This document shows, in pieces, positions 35,030-47,734 of a DNA stretch of 64,000 nt. Each line of letters begins with the position of its first letter. Position 1 is the stretch's first letter. The position numbers and the translations under genes are program-made. The stretch spans positions 34,879,001 through 34,943,000 of the forward strand of contig NC_057843.1 of NCBI RefSeq assembly GCF_910594005.1. The letters are read 5' to 3'. The DNA is from Cervus elaphus. Taxonomy: Eukaryota > Chordata > Mammalia > Artiodactyla > Cervidae. The notes under the pieces were generated by a model. It did no database searches and was not told where the DNA came from. It saw only the letters and a list, made by a program, of their open reading frames with translations.

Positions 35030-36130
35030 GTTACAGGTACTCTAGAAATTGTGTCTGTCTTATCCATCAGAATCCCCTCCCTTCCCTCAGAAGGAACCAC
35101 CACCCTTGTTCTTATAATTATTTCATTCTTGCTTTTCTTCGTCAGTTTATAGATGCATTCCTAAATCTGTATACAAGGAATGGTATTGCATGAATTCCTT
35201 TCTGTAACTTTTTTGTTCAAGATTATGTTTGTAAGGTATATTGATATTTTTGCATTTATCTCTAGGGTCTTCATTCTCATGGGTATATACTCTTCCATCA
35301 TATGAGTATCCCACAGTCTATTCTGTTATTGATAGTTCTGTTTAGTTTTGAATATTTGTGAATAGTGTGGCTATGAGCATTCTTGTCTTTATTTTGGGAT
35401 TCATAAGCACACATATCTCTATGGTGTGTACTGAGTTACTAAATTCTGAGTCATGAGATTAGATATGCAGTATTCAGCTTCATTTGATAGCACCACACTG
35501 TTTTCCAAGATGGTTTTTGCAAGTTTACATGTATGAAATCCCTGTTGTCCTACATCGTTGTCAGTACCTGCGATTGTCAGACTTAAATTTTTGTGTTTGA
35601 CCAATTCATGGTAGTATCTCTTTGAAGTTTCTCTTTGCACGTTTATGGGGTTGAATCTTGACTACCCTTTCCTATGTGTATTAGCTAGTGGAATTCATCC
35701 TGTGTGAAGTGCCTGTTTAAGCCTTTGGTCCATTTTTTAAATTTGATTGGCACCATTTTCTCATTGATTTGTACAAGTTCTTTACAGTTTCAGCATACCA
35801 TTCTTTGTAAGCTTTGTGTATTGCATATGTATATTCTCAATATATGTAGCTTTTATTTCACTCTTTAGTGATACTATTAGTGTCTTTGGATGAAAGATAT
35901 TTTAAATTGTAATGTAGTAAAACATCAGTTTTTTCTTTTATGGTTAGTTCTTTTTGTATCTTGTTTAAGAGATCCTTTTCTATTCTTCAGCTCCAGAGGT
36001 GTTCTCTAGTCTCTTCTAAAAGCTGTATAGTGTGAATTTTCACATTTAGGTCTTCAGTTCAGCTGGAATTGATTTTTGTATATAGTGTGAGGAAGGAGTT
36101 GAATTTTTTACTTAGTATGTATGGCCAATT
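35030..36130 (-). mobile_element. L1ME-type LINE, antisense (3'UTR and ORF2 end)
   Basis: Signature order of antisense L1ME: 'gaatggtattgcatgaattcc', 'gaatagtgtggctatgagcattcttgtc', 'ccacactgttttccaagatgg', 'gtgaagtgcctgtttaagcctttgg', 'cattgatttgtacaagttc', 'ctggaattgatttttgtatatagtgtgagg'. This covers the ORF2 C-terminal region; all frames are broken. Confidence 0.8.
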
Positions 36131-36316
36131 CTATTTTATTTTACTTTAAAAATGTTTCTGATTGTGACTTATTAAATTTATTTCATGTTCTACTAATATG
36201 AGACTGCTTCAGTCTTACCTAATCACCTTTTAAAATTCTCAGTGGAAGCAGTTATAAACAAAATCTTAATCTGAACTTATCTAAAAACAAAAGGCCAACA
36301 ACAAAAAAAAACAGAA

Positions 36317-36505
36317 CAGGGTTCCCAAACTCTGGGCCGTGGACTGGAACCTCCTGTCAGATAGCGGTGGCGTTAGATTAGAGACAAAGTGCACAATAAA
36401 TGTAATGCACTTGAATGATCTGAAACCATTCCCCTCACCCTGGTCTGTGGAAAACTTGTCTTCCCTGAAACTAGTCCCTGGTGCCAGAAAGGTTGGGGAG
36501 TGCTG
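36317..36505. mobile_element. hAT-type MITE with 8-base TSD
   Basis: Ends are CAGGGTTCCCAAACTCTGGG at the left and GGTTGGGGAGTGCTG at the right, partial inverted repeats. The interior has 'cctcctgtcagatagcggtggcgttagatta' and 'ctggtgccagaaaggttgggg'. The 8-base duplication AAACAGAA/AAATAGAA at 36309-36316 and 36506-36513 fits hAT transposition. Confidence 0.8.
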
Positions 36506-36513
36506 AAATAGAA

Positions 36514-37734
36514 GGTAGGAGTGGTGCATAACTAGCCAGATTGGAGTTCTGCTGCTCTTTGCACATCTGATTCCCATGTGTTTCTCTGCAGAGCAGGTTA
36601 ATGGAAATTATGGCTACTGATGATTCTTGAGCCTTACATACCACATGCATAGTTACTGTGGGGAATTTATTTCCATGTATGTCCCACATTTTCACTGGGA
36701 CATTTTGGGTCAGGTGATCACTTCTGTGCTGATCAACTGTGAAAGCTTTTCCTGTAAAATGTGGGTGATGGGGAGAAGCAAGCAGCTTCTCCAGTTACTG
36801 GATGAATAGGTGAGGCATGGAAGGCATCCTTGCTACCTGGTGCTTTTACCAGTAGAGCGTCTGACTGAGATTCTGCCCTTAAAATGACATATTTGTTGGA
36901 GCTCTCTTAGTTGTTCCAAAGGCAATCAGTTCACTTCCTCTGCTACAGAGGCCTCTTAGAGTTGCCTCAAGTAATCGAAATGACTTACTTGTGGGTCTCT
37001 TTTAGCTATATATGAGACATAGATAGCTAGTTATTTTTGTGAAAATGTAGCACGGATAATGTCCAATGAATATGAAATTGGCAATAGGAGAACATTACAA
37101 TATGTGAGACATTTTACCTGCATTCGATTAGAATTCCCATAAACTTCCCAAGTTATACTGCACATTGCATCAGCTTCTGAGTTCGTAGGTGGTCGCTAAA
37201 TAAATTCTGTCTTCAAAGATGAGTTTTATATGTTAAAGCAATGGGTTTGACTCAGACTAAGATTCCCAATAAATTTTTATTTGATTTTGTGTTTGAAAAC
37301 AATGATAGCTAATTTGAATGGTAAGAAATGTCATCACTGTAAGTATTTGTTCTTATAAATACTCCTATCAAAACATTTTTTATTTTTTATTTTAAGAAAA
37401 TTATCTTTAGGTTAAATTCAAAAATATTATCTTACATGTAAACATTTTTCCACTGTGATTGTTGCTACTCATAAGTGTTTTTTTTTCTTGCTAATTGTCC
37501 TAAATGAATTTTCAATGCAGAATATCATAACAGATGTGATCAAGCACAGAATGTTTTCAATACGTCCTGTTATTAAGGAAATTCTGCCTTATTTTGGCAT
37601 AATTAATTATTTTCAGACAGTCACTGAATTGCATCCGTTTGCTTTCCAAAGTTAACAAAATGCAACTTTTAAATGGGAATGGCAGTGTAGATAGAACTTT
37701 CAAATAATAAGAAGGAAAAGTCTAGGGAGCAAAA
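36514..37734. other. single-copy DNA, nothing recognised
   Basis: No repeat family or convincing frame. Confidence 0.45.
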
Positions 37735-37827
37735 GGGCTTCCTTGGTGGCTCAGACGGTAAAGAATCTGCCTGCAGTGCAGGAGACCCAGGTTCGATCCC
37801 TGGGTAGGGAAGGTCCCCTGGAGAAGG
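37735..37827 (+). mobile_element. Bov-tA head fragment
   Basis: GGGCTTCCTTGGTGGCTCAG, then the B-box-like GGTTCGATCCC and 'tgggtagggaaggtcccctggagaagg'. The Bov-A body is missing; the element is truncated at its 3' side. Confidence 0.92.
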
Positions 37828-38787
37828 TGCCCCACTTGTGTTTGCTCGCATCCTGTTTTGTGCTTCCCTCCTCTTCATGCTGCTCCCCTCTTTTCACCAC
37901 TCCAGTCTTCTTTCTCTGCTCTTCATTTATCATTCCTAGCTTTTGGTATCTTGCATACTCTTCTATGAGGAATGAGCTATTTCCAGATGGATATAGGCTT
38001 TATTCAACATCTTTTGTAGCAATATGCATTACTGTGCACACCCCTGTTCTGGACATTAATAGACTAGAAAAATGTATAAATTCCACAACCTGAGCTTGTC
38101 AGCTGAAGAAATGTGAAGACAAAACTCTTCTGGATGAAATGGGGAGAATGTTATCGTTCTTATTAAGTAGGGAAATGCAGAATGTTTGGGGGGGTTAGTA
38201 CCCATTTCTATTATTGAAGAAGCAATGTTAATCAAAGCATCTTTGACTCCATATTGTTGTGGCTCAAGCAGAGAAACTAGAAGCAAAATAAAACTAGCAG
38301 ATGATTGTTCTCAAATGGTAGTGCTGAATTGTTAGAACAGTTTTCATTAAGCATCATGAATATCTAGCTCCCCAAGGTAACCATGGTAAAGAGTTCAACA
38401 GCCATAGGAATGTGTAAGTTCTGGGCTGTTGGGAATGGTTTTCTTACCATGCCTTATAGCTGTTCAGTGGAAACCTGGGTGTCACAGTTGAAATAAGTAT
38501 TTTTATCTACCTTAAGATAAATATTAGGTTTCAGACACTGGGGAATAATTTCCTAGTTGTCAATGAAAATATATACACTTTTTTCCTGAGAATTCAGATA
38601 CAGAAATCTAAACTTTTCATTTTCTGTCTTTTTGTGACAGATCTCCAAAGGAGATAGTGCCTAGTACCTGCAAAAGTAGAAATGACTACAGTATTGGCCA
38701 CATTCCAATAATTTTAGGTTGAGCTTACAGGATATTGGGGGTAAATTTCCAAATTGTCTATCAAAACTAAACTCATACTCAAAACAG
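37828..38787. other. single-copy DNA, nothing recognised
   Basis: A frame at 37743-38093 begins in the SINE and is not a gene. Confidence 0.45.
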
Positions 38788-38795
38788 GAACTAGT

Positions 38796-38911
38796 GGAAA
38801 TGGCAATCCACTTTAGTATTCTTGTCTGGGCAGTCCAATGCACAGAGGAGCCTGGTGGGCTACAGTCCATGAGGTCGCAAAGTGTCGGACATGACTTAGT
38901 GACTAAACAGC
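38796..38911 (+). mobile_element. Bov-A SINE monomer
   Basis: 'ggaaatggcaatccactttagtattcttg' to 'gtcggacatgacttagtgac'. The 8-base duplication GAACTAGT at 38788-38795 and 38912-38919 brackets it. Confidence 0.88.
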
Positions 38912-38919
38912 GAACTAGT

Positions 38920-39464
38920 TGTCTCTGAGAACTTGTTTATTAATTCTGCCATGGTGATTTACCACAGTAATACTAAACTTTCATATTGTTCCCCTCATGT
39001 TGTGGGTGAGTATCTGAGTTGGTGCAGTATCTATATGAGGTGTGTGTGTTTACAGACACAGTGCGTGTCACAGACACACACACATGCACTCACAACCAAT
39101 TAAAAGGCTTCTCAGACTCTTTCCTGTCTGATGTTTGTTATCCACCTGTAGCAATTAGAAATGACTCTGGAAAAAAAGAAATGACTCTGTTTTACGATCT
39201 AAAGTGCACATGATATTCAGGAAAAAGATTTAATAGCATTTTTTCCTTATTAGGAGTGTTAGAAACTAACCTGGTAGTACATTACAGGAGAATTTTGTGT
39301 TCCTTATACATTTGCTAGTTTCTGTGTGTACCATCCCTATATTGACTATAACCTCAACTAGCCTAGTGGGAAGCTTTACCTTAAACTTACCGGACTTTTG
39401 GGGCTTGTAGGTAATTTTAATAAAATCCCAGCGTAACCACTCCTTGTTTATTTTCCTTAACCGT
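38920..39464. other. single-copy DNA with a short (CA)-rich run
   Basis: A GTGTGT-CACACA mixture lies near 39040-39085. Nothing else recognised. Confidence 0.45.
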
Positions 39465-39471
39465 ATCCTGT

Positions 39472-39939
39472 CAACAAAGGTCTGTCTAGTCAAGGCTATG
39501 GTTTTTCCAGTGGTCATGTATGGATGCGAGAGTTGGACTATAAAGAAAGCTGAGCACCGAAGAATTGATACTTTTGAACTGTGGTGTTGGAGAAGACTCT
39601 TGAGAGTCCCTTGGACTGCAAGGAGATCCAACCATTCCATCCTAAAAGAGATCAGTTCTGGGTGTTTATTGGAAGGACTCATGTTGAAGCTGCAACTCCA
39701 ATACTTTGGCCACCTGATGTGAAGAGCTGACTCGCTTGAAAAGACCCTGATGCTGGGAAAGATTGAGGGCAGGAGGAGAAGGGGACGACAGAGGATGAGA
39801 TGGTTGGATGGCATCACTGACTCAATGGACATGAGTTTGGGTAAACTCTGGGAATTGGTGATGGACAGCGAGGCCTGGTGTGCTGTGGTTCATGGGGTTG
39901 CAAAGAGTCAGACACAACTGAATGAACTGAACTGAACTG
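39472..39939 (+). mobile_element. BovB LINE, 5'-truncated
   Basis: About 468 bases of the sense 3' end with tail GAACTGAACTGAACTGA. The 7-base duplication ATCCTGT at 39465-39471 and 39940-39946 defines both ends. The frame at 39444-39722 still reads the C-terminal block (MYGCESWTIKKAEHRRI) but stops at a TGA where other copies read GCGAAG; the frame at 39750-39935 carries the rest. Confidence 0.95.
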
Positions 39940-39946
39940 ATCCTGT

Positions 39947-42054
39947 TTGAGTGAGGTTTTATTTTATGCCACTTCATTCATTAAGCCAGTTGACAAGAAC
40001 TCTGTGATGTGGCTTTGACTAGGGGAGTTGACACTGGTAGTCAAAGCCCATCTGAGGAAGGACATCAATATGGAGGCAGAGGAGTTGGCAGGAAGCAATG
40101 GCAAATCCATTCAGATTAGTTCCCCTTAGTGCAAGTGTGAATACAAACTGTAGGTCATCAGAAGGGTATTCAGGATGTTTACTGTGGTTTGGATGGAACC
40201 ATGACTACATGAATTTACTGAGAAGGTTGTTTTTTTGCCTCCAATTGTAACTCATAGTATGTAATAGAAGTCAGCGATCCCGGCTGGATTAAAACGCATG
40301 CATGATTCCTTTTGCACTAATCAAAGTGACAATACAGTCAGCTCTGAAACTCCTGCATCTTGGGTAGCTGTGCCAGATTTGAATGTGACAGGGTGTCTCT
40401 TCCACTGATTAGCCTCTTCCCTGCTATTCATTGTCATCTTATTTCAGTTCTCTTTGAAATGTACACTCCCCCTTACTGAAGCTCCTCTCCCATGCATTTT
40501 TCTGTCTATGCACCAAGCCCTTGTTTTTGGTGGGCTGTGGGAGGCCTAGTCGTTTCTATTGAACAGCTTCATAAGGAGCCCAGCTGTTAGCTGTCAAGGG
40601 TTTTCTCTTTTATTAGTCTCAGAAGGCAGGACTGGCAGGGTGTAGCATGTTGGTACAAGATCCCAGCTGTTGCAGTGGTGCGCTCGGAGTCCCTGATCAT
40701 TTGAAACTTGAAGAGAAATTTGACCTTATCATAGCAGTTGTTTCCGTGTGTTCATTTGTTTATTCTTGATAGGCTTGCAGTGCAAGAGAAAGAGATGTGG
40801 ATGATAACTATAAAACATCAAGGCAAGAGGAAGGAAATTTTGTTTAGCTTTTCAAACTTTTTAGAAGTCGACATTTTTGGTAGGGAGTATGTAAGATGCC
40901 AGAGGGAAATGTTAACTCATGTGAATGTAGGTAAATTTATCTTGGCGTACCTTTATTTGGTAAATGGGCTAAGCAATCTTGGCGACATTTACTCGTGTTT
41001 TAAAAACAGGGAGATAACAAAGCTAATTATTTCTCAGAGGCACACTCTGAAAGTTACGCAGAATTAAAAGTTTTTGATGCTGTTTAATTAAAAGAAAAAA
41101 AAATGCAGTAAAACCAGATTCATTCTGCTCTAAAGGGACTTTGCTTCTTTATGCCGTCTTATCTCTCTGGAGGTTTTCTCCATGCCAGGATCCTTGGGGA
41201 TAGTTTAATAAGCAGACCAAATTGTTGAACGATAGAATCAAATACCTGAAGTAAACACAACATCTGCTTTTACTTTGTTGTGAAAGATTGACAGACAAGA
41301 GCACGCATCATAGCATAGATTCTATATTGAAGAAATGTAGCTTATTTAAAACGGAGAACCTTGAGAGAAATGCTTGGTTGGGACTGAGTCATTACCCAGT
41401 TAAAAATAACCTTTCCAGGTCATGTCGTTTTGTTTGCCGCAGTGAAATAAGTTTATTTCAGCAGAATGAAGCCATTATTAGCTTGGCAGAGTCCACTTGT
41501 CAGAATTTTATGGAGCAGAACACCGTTTGGCTGGGAAATTCAATAAATACTGTAATGTGAGAGGAGTTAAACTCCAAGGGCTGAAGGGGCAAAGAGTGGG
41601 GGATTTGTCGCTAATTCATTGTTTTACAGCCCCAGTAAGAAAGCATTAGGATATATGATGAATTATCATTAGAGGTCAGGCACACAAACCTTTTGTGGAA
41701 TACCATGACAGCAGAATGTGTGAATAAAATCAAAACCTTAAAGTATGTTAAGATGTATCACACTGGTGGGTTAACATAAATATTGAAGTGTCTTGATTCT
41801 CGAGTTTTTTGATTTTTTTAAAAAAATTTTTCCATTTTTGGAAAGTAATATGTTTTCTTTACCTTCTCTCCTGCCCTGTCTGAGAATTTCTAGAGGAATA
41901 AAATATAAGTGAAAGGCCTATGATAGTATAACCCAGTCAGCAGACCAGTACTGCAATATCAAAATGGAATGGAGTCATTTGTCAGCTTAACAGTGTAGGA
42001 GACCAAGCCAGTGGCCACTCTCAAGCTGCAGTAGACTTCACCTTGAGGCAGTGT
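39947..42054. other. 2.1 kb single-copy DNA, candidate conserved non-coding block
   Basis: No repeats recognised over 2.1 kb. Frames at 40738-41067 and 41288-41560 (109 and 90 codons) show no motif and no splice context. Balanced composition makes this a candidate regulatory region; conservation is not shown. Confidence 0.35.
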
Positions 42055-42505
42055 CGGAATGATTGGTGTGGTGAGACTGAATTTCCAGCTTCGTCCTTGT
42101 GTCATCCTAGGCAAGTTAACTTCAGCAAGTCTTCGTGTCTTAATCTGTGAAGTGGAACTAAATAGTACTTATCTCACAGAATAGTCGCTAGGAGATAAAG
42201 CGAAAGAGTGTGTACCAAGTTTGAACACAGAATCTTGTTGTTGTTTAGTTTCTAAGTCCTCTCCTACTCTTTTGCGACCCCAGGGACTGTAGCCCACCAG
42301 GCTCCTCTGTCATGGGATTTCCCAGGCAAGGATAGTGGAGTGGGTTGTCCTTTTCTTCTCCAGGGGGTCTTCCTGACCCAGGGATTGAACCCACGTCTCT
42401 TGCATTGGCAGGTGGATTCTTTCCCACTGAGCCCCTGGGAAAGCCCTAACACAGAACCTAGCACGTAGCAAAAACGGCAGCAATTACTTGTAATACTAGG
42501 AAGAG
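42055..42505 (+). mobile_element. MIR SINE split by a Bov-tA
   Basis: 'tgtcatcctaggcaagttaacttc', 'cttaatctgtgaagtgg' and 'agaatagtcgctaggagataaa' form the left part (42055-42235). 'gaacctagcacgtagcaa' after 42448 is the right part. The Bov-tA at 42236-42447 lies between. Confidence 0.75.
42236..42447 (-). mobile_element. Bov-tA SINE, antisense, inside MIR
   Basis: Full unit with TTTGCGACCCCAGGGACTGT, the Bov-A body and the tRNA head at the right (GGGATTGAACCCACGTCTC). Target-site duplication AACACAGAATCT / AACACAGAACCT at 42224-42235 and 42448-42459. Confidence 0.93.
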
Positions 42506-44494
42506 TCTTTAATTTTGTGGTCGAAAATTAATGTATGATTATGCTCTACTTATATCATTCTACATTCATTTCTGAATGTCACTGTGCAAACGTACTTTAA
42601 AAAACATTATTACAGTCATTTTATAAGTACTTTTTTGTATTCTTAACCTTTATGAGCATTTCTATTTGTTGCTGGGATTGGTAAGATTCAGTGGGCTAGA
42701 GAAAAATGGGCAAAGGTTAGAGTGGAAACTTTTTGAGGTAAAATGTCACTGCTTACGGATTTGGAGATTATTTCTGACTCTGTAGGCTGTTGGGTTTCAT
42801 ATGAAGAGGATGTATAAAGTCTTTCTGTTTTCGTGCATCCTCATCTCAGCCCTGGATCAGTTGAAGCCTCTCTTCATGTTTGTCCTTGAAAGGAGTATAT
42901 CGGGCATGTCTTAGCCATGTTATTAGAAGAAATCAACAATGTTGGCGGCAAACACCATACGTTTAAATAAAATGACTTACTGGAAAGTCTCCTGGACTGA
43001 CCATGGGCCTGACATACTTGCTGGACATACCTGTTAGACATACGGAGTGAAGTGGAAGGCCCTTTCACCTTGTCAGAAATTATTAGGACGTTAAAGATAA
43101 AGCGCGGAACGTCTTTGGGGAGAGGGTGCTCGGTGTAATGTGTAAGTATAGCTTGCATCGTTTGCTCTGCAGCTTGACCTTCCCACATCCCCTGCACAGT
43201 CTGATTAAGATTCAGAGAGCTCTGGAATTCATTTAATTAAAGCACTGCCCTGGAGTCCATTATTGCAAAATATTAGCATAGTGCTCTGTGTGACCTTTAA
43301 AAGTTTAGAAATTGGTCGCAAAATACAGAGGTTCACTATTTATTCCTTCCTGTGTAATACTTTCTCCCTGTTTTCCTGTACTAATTAGTTGTACTCTAAC
43401 GTTAAAAACCTGCCTTTCATTTTTGGTAAATATTTTGACATCTTCTTTTCCTCAGTTGGGGTGCAGCTCTCTTGACCACCTCTCTCTCCTTTCACTTAGT
43501 AGCTTTATCTCCTAAGGGTATCATCCTTGGAACTGATAAATTTAACTCATATGGAACAGTCGCCTCACCCTGGGCTTCAGAAACCACCTCGAAGCTTTCC
43601 AGAGGAATCGCCAAAGTTGATTAAAAAGCAGCCCCTTAACCCCTGAGATTCTTCAGATAAGCGCCTCTTGACAGCTGATGGCTGGCTGCTACAAGATATT
43701 GTAGTTTCCGCGTGATTCCTTCAGTCCGAAGGTGTGCCGAGGCAGAGCGTGGGGCTGGTCGTGTACTACAGAATCTTTTAATCAGGGCTGTAAGAAGTGA
43801 TCAGGGAAATCAGAGCTCACCATCCCCCCACCCTCCCATTGAATTCTTCTGGTAATTACAGTTAAACCTAAAGAGAAGATTTCTTCAGAGTTGAATGGCT
43901 CCTGTGGGCATTTTTCAGTGGAGCAGGTTAATTTATACTTACAATATCTGACCACGGTGGATCAATAACAAGTCTGGGATGTGCAGGAGTGCGCGCAGGA
44001 GATACTGTAAGCAAACACAACTCAGGAATTGATATGTATCCAGCCGCTTCCTCACTTAATTTTGGCACTGTTTCCTTCCTTTTCTGGCATCTGTAAACTG
44101 GGTTTTAGGATTCTTTGCTTGTTTCTATTTACTTATCTCCGGCTTCTTGGGAATACAGTATCTCTTGGCCTTAAAGGTCAGACACGATTATTCATGTTCA
44201 TTCAAGGAGGATCATCAGGCCTTGCCCAAGATTCTAGTAGGTCTTTCTAGGGATTGACACTGAAGTGCCCAGCTCACTGTGAGGTAACCGTAGGTACCTC
44301 CTGTAAAGAATAAAAGCACCCTGGATCCAGACGCTTCTATGGCCATTTGTCTTAGGACACCTTTGGGCACCACTTCTTCTGGTGTTGCAGAAGTTAATCC
44401 CCAGTGTCTGAGGGAGCCATCACCCAGTCCTGGGGCAGACCGGGAGGCTCCTGACAGTTTGTAAGCCTGGGTTTAGCAACAGTGTTCTCATTCT
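42506..44494. other. 2.0 kb single-copy DNA, candidate conserved non-coding block
   Basis: No repeats were recognised. CpG dinucleotides are retained at 43080-43130 and 43600-43760, more than in neighbouring DNA, and TGACAGCTG (a MEIS/TGIF core overlapping an E-box) lies at 43669-43677. No convincing coding frame. Confidence 0.35.
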
Positions 44495-44560
44495 TTGCAG
44501 TCCTCCGCAGTGCCTGGCACAGTGTGGCGCTCAGGATTGATGCTTACGGAATATTTTTAC
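44495..44560 (+). mobile_element. L2 or MIR 3' terminus
   Basis: 'cagtgcctggcacagtgtggcgctcaggattgatgcttac' matches the shared L2/MIR 3' tail. Confidence 0.5.
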
Positions 44561-45702
44561 ATGTTTGTGTCTCATCTCAAAGGGAAAAGGTTGGACTTGA
44601 AACAGCCTCTGAACGTATCAAATGAGATCCTGTTGAATAGGTGGTCTGATCTGGTGTGGTGGAATAATTGACTAGATTTTTTTTATTGAATGCTGAGTAT
44701 TATACTTTATAATTTTGTGTCTATAATTATGGTCTGGTGAATTTAGAGTAGTTTTATTTCCATTTATTTGGAAGAGGCTATTTTAGTTTTTCCCCCAGAA
44801 GGAAGATGTTTTCCAGATACTCCTAGAACTGGAGCAGAGGCTTAAGACTGAATATATGACACTTTAACTCCCTGCCCTCACTAGGCTTTTGATATTACAT
44901 TGTGGGGTGAGAGTTAATAATAATAATAATTATAATTATTATTATAATTATAATATAGTTAATAATAGTAATAGTTTACCTGGTTACCTACCACAGCTAA
45001 TCCAAACCCAAGGAAATTAAAGTGTGTATAAGTTAAATGTCATCTCTTGTCGAACTTACCCTCTGTTCAAGAAGTATCCCTAGGACAAAAAAAAAAAAAT
45101 CATCAACATAATGTGTGAGCAGATATGCCTTCCTGGGGCCCCACGGACTGCAGCCTTTACAAAACCCGGGATCTGGCTGAGTTTGTGGAATGCCAGCCTG
45201 AGGCACAGAAGCTTGTTTACTGTGCTGATTAAATGGAAAGTTTGAAATAACCCAGTAGAGAGTGACATTTTGACTTGTGTATTATGTGTGTGTGGTGGGG
45301 AGGGGCTTGGTAATGGTGTTTGTAGTTGTAATGATGTGTTTGACACTCCTTGATTGGTGAATGCCAGCTCTAAATTATCCCTAAATAGGGGAGGAAAATT
45401 TACCTTGGGAATGCACATTCTTGGTAGGCTCTTTTTGACCCTTCCCTCCCTCTGTCCCTCCTCCATCAGCATGCTTATCTTCCCTGAAGACCTGTGAGGT
45501 TGGAAGGGCTAAGAGATGGGAGAAGGTTGTTAGTTCCTAAAGAATGGGTTGAAGAAGGCTTCCATTGCCTTGGTTGAAGATATAAGAGGCTTAGAAAAGA
45601 ATATAACTAGACACTGTGTATTAAAAAAAAAAGGCAGGATGAATTAAAGTTGCTTCACTTTGTATTTTGGTTATCGGATCATTAAGTAGTTTTTCACCAT
45701 TC
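44561..45702. other. single-copy DNA with an AT palindrome
   Basis: TAA/ATT triplets at 44914-44962 include a 22-base palindrome (AATAATAATTATAATTATTA and on). An A13 run lies near 45087. Nothing else recognised. Confidence 0.45.
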
Positions 45703-45828
45703 ATTCCTTCCTTCATTTCCTTCCTTTCTCTCTGTCTTCCCTTCCTCTTTCTTTCTCCCCTTCTTTCTTTCCCTCCCCTCCTTTTCCTCCCTCCCTTCTT
45801 CCCCTTCCTCCTTTCCTGTCCATCTCCT
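45703..45828. repeat. polypyrimidine (CT-rich) tract
   Basis: About 125 bases of almost pure C and T (CTTCC, TTTCC and CCCTCC units), with only a few other bases. The complementary strand is purine-rich. Confidence 0.9.
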
Positions 45829-46049
45829 GTTGTAAAATGTGGGTAGATTGTTTTGAGTCTGGGCTAAAGGGGCTCATTTTCCTCTCAGTACATTTATCTG
45901 TGATCTTGTCTTGTCCCTTCTCCATTACTTTTTCATTTCAGAATGGATCATTTCATATAATGTTAAACAATTTGGGGTGAAGGTGTAATAAAGAATCACA
46001 GTTTTGGCTTTTTACCCTGCTCTTGAAAAGTAGTAGTTTTGTTGCTGGT

Positions 46050-46250
46050 GGTGGTAATAAAATAGCTTTTGCCATGAGCCGAGTACTATGGTGAATTCTT
46101 TACCTGCATTACCTCTTTTGATCCCACTGAGCAGCCCTCTGAGCCCTGTATTGTATAATCTCCGCTTTTTGTGATAAAACCAAGGGTTGGAGGGGATGAG
46201 TATTGTACCCAAAGCCCCAGAGTGTAAGTGGCACAAATTCAGACTGGCCA
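46050..46250 (-). mobile_element. MIR SINE, antisense
   Basis: 'gccgagtactatggtgaattctttacctgcattacctcttttgatccc' and 'accaagggttggaggggat', 'agagtgtaagtggcac' follow antisense MIR. Confidence 0.75.
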
Positions 46251-47727
46251 GGTCTATGCAGCCACTACATGCCTTGATGTAGTATTACGGATCTTCTTTC
46301 TAAGCACAGATGTTCTTTCTGTTTCCAGTGGAAAGCGGGATGAATTGTAAATTTAGGCAAACAATGGAATAAACATCTTCTAGGTATTCAGTAATGCTTC
46401 CATTAACAAAGCCAAGTTGGTTGTTCGGGGCTGGGACATTGTGGCCCAGGATCTAGGGTAAGGGTGAGAACAGGAGACCAGTGATCCTGCAGTGTGGATG
46501 CTTCTTCAGTGCTGGTTAGATTTGGGGTCAGTCATCTGTCCAGATACTGTCACTGTATTAGCCAAAGGAGAAGGGAGCGTCTCACAGTCAGAGGAGACTG
46601 AGCTATGTGGACTGTAGCAGATTTTGCCAGGCTGAAAATAGGAAGGAGCCTTGATGATTCAAAAGACAATAAAAAGGCAAATTATCTCAGGTTGTAAGCA
46701 GGGAATACTTTTTTATTACTGATTTGGCTTATTGTTGTCAAAATGTTACACATTGTACATCAGCTTGGGTGGTCTAGCCTGTCAAGCTAGCCTAAAATTA
46801 CAGAGTATGTGTAAGTATATGTGTATATATGTGAATAGAAATGAAAACATACAAACACTAAAAAGTGGAATGAAACTTTTAGAGGGAAATGCAGGGTATT
46901 AGCACATAGGACACAGTTGTTTCAAATCTGAGAGCCTATGTGAATTACTTCCTTTGAGAAAGTAAATAACCCAATCAGAGTCATCACCTTTTATTTTGAA
47001 AGCTTTGTCCTATAAGATGCTCTGTGGACTGATCGATACTTCAGGATGTACTCAGAGTTCTTTTTTCTGTTGTAGTTCATGTTAAGGATATTTTCATGAT
47101 GAATTGTGGGAAGGATTTTATGTGAGATGACAATTGAATAAAAAACAAGAGTTATATACTATCCTTGAGTCCAGTCATTAAAATTAGGTCCTGTCAGGCC
47201 ATATCTTAGGTTAAATGAATGTAGGACTACATAAATCAGGAAGTGTAGTAAACAGGATTTCAATGAAATTGAATTTATGATCATCTCTCTTTTACCTCTG
47301 ATGTTTATACCACTGATGATTACAGATGCATAAGTTATATAAGATTTCTAAGTGCTTACAAAAATCAAAGTATGGCTTGCTCACAACAGGAAACACATTC
47401 TCAGGACAGTTTGGGGTATTTTTTAAAAGCAAAAATGCCAGCTCTATTATCTTTCCTAAATTACAGAATTTTTTTACACAGAAAACAAAATAATCTTTCT
47501 TAACACATTTAGTGAAGGAGGCTTGTCAACTATTTGCACAGTTATGTAAAAGTCTTGCTGTTAATTAATTACTGCTATTGTGCCCTGAACTCATTTTCCC
47601 TTTAATGCCTGTTTTTCCCCAGAAGGAAATATAAAGGACAAATGTGTTAATTTGTTAGCCAGTTGGGCAATGCTTCTGTTTAAATTTAATTCTAAAATGT
47701 ATTAATTTAACAAGAAAACTGAAATGA
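46251..47727. other. single-copy DNA, nothing recognised
   Basis: It contains a short TATG-rich run near 46806-46833. No repeat family or gene signal. Confidence 0.4.
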
Positions 47728-47734
47728 TTTAAAG

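Noticed and set aside
40738..41560. Two plus-strand frames of 109 and 90 codons in repeat-free DNA
   Set aside because: No recognisable domain, no acceptor/donor pair that would join them, and composition like surrounding DNA.
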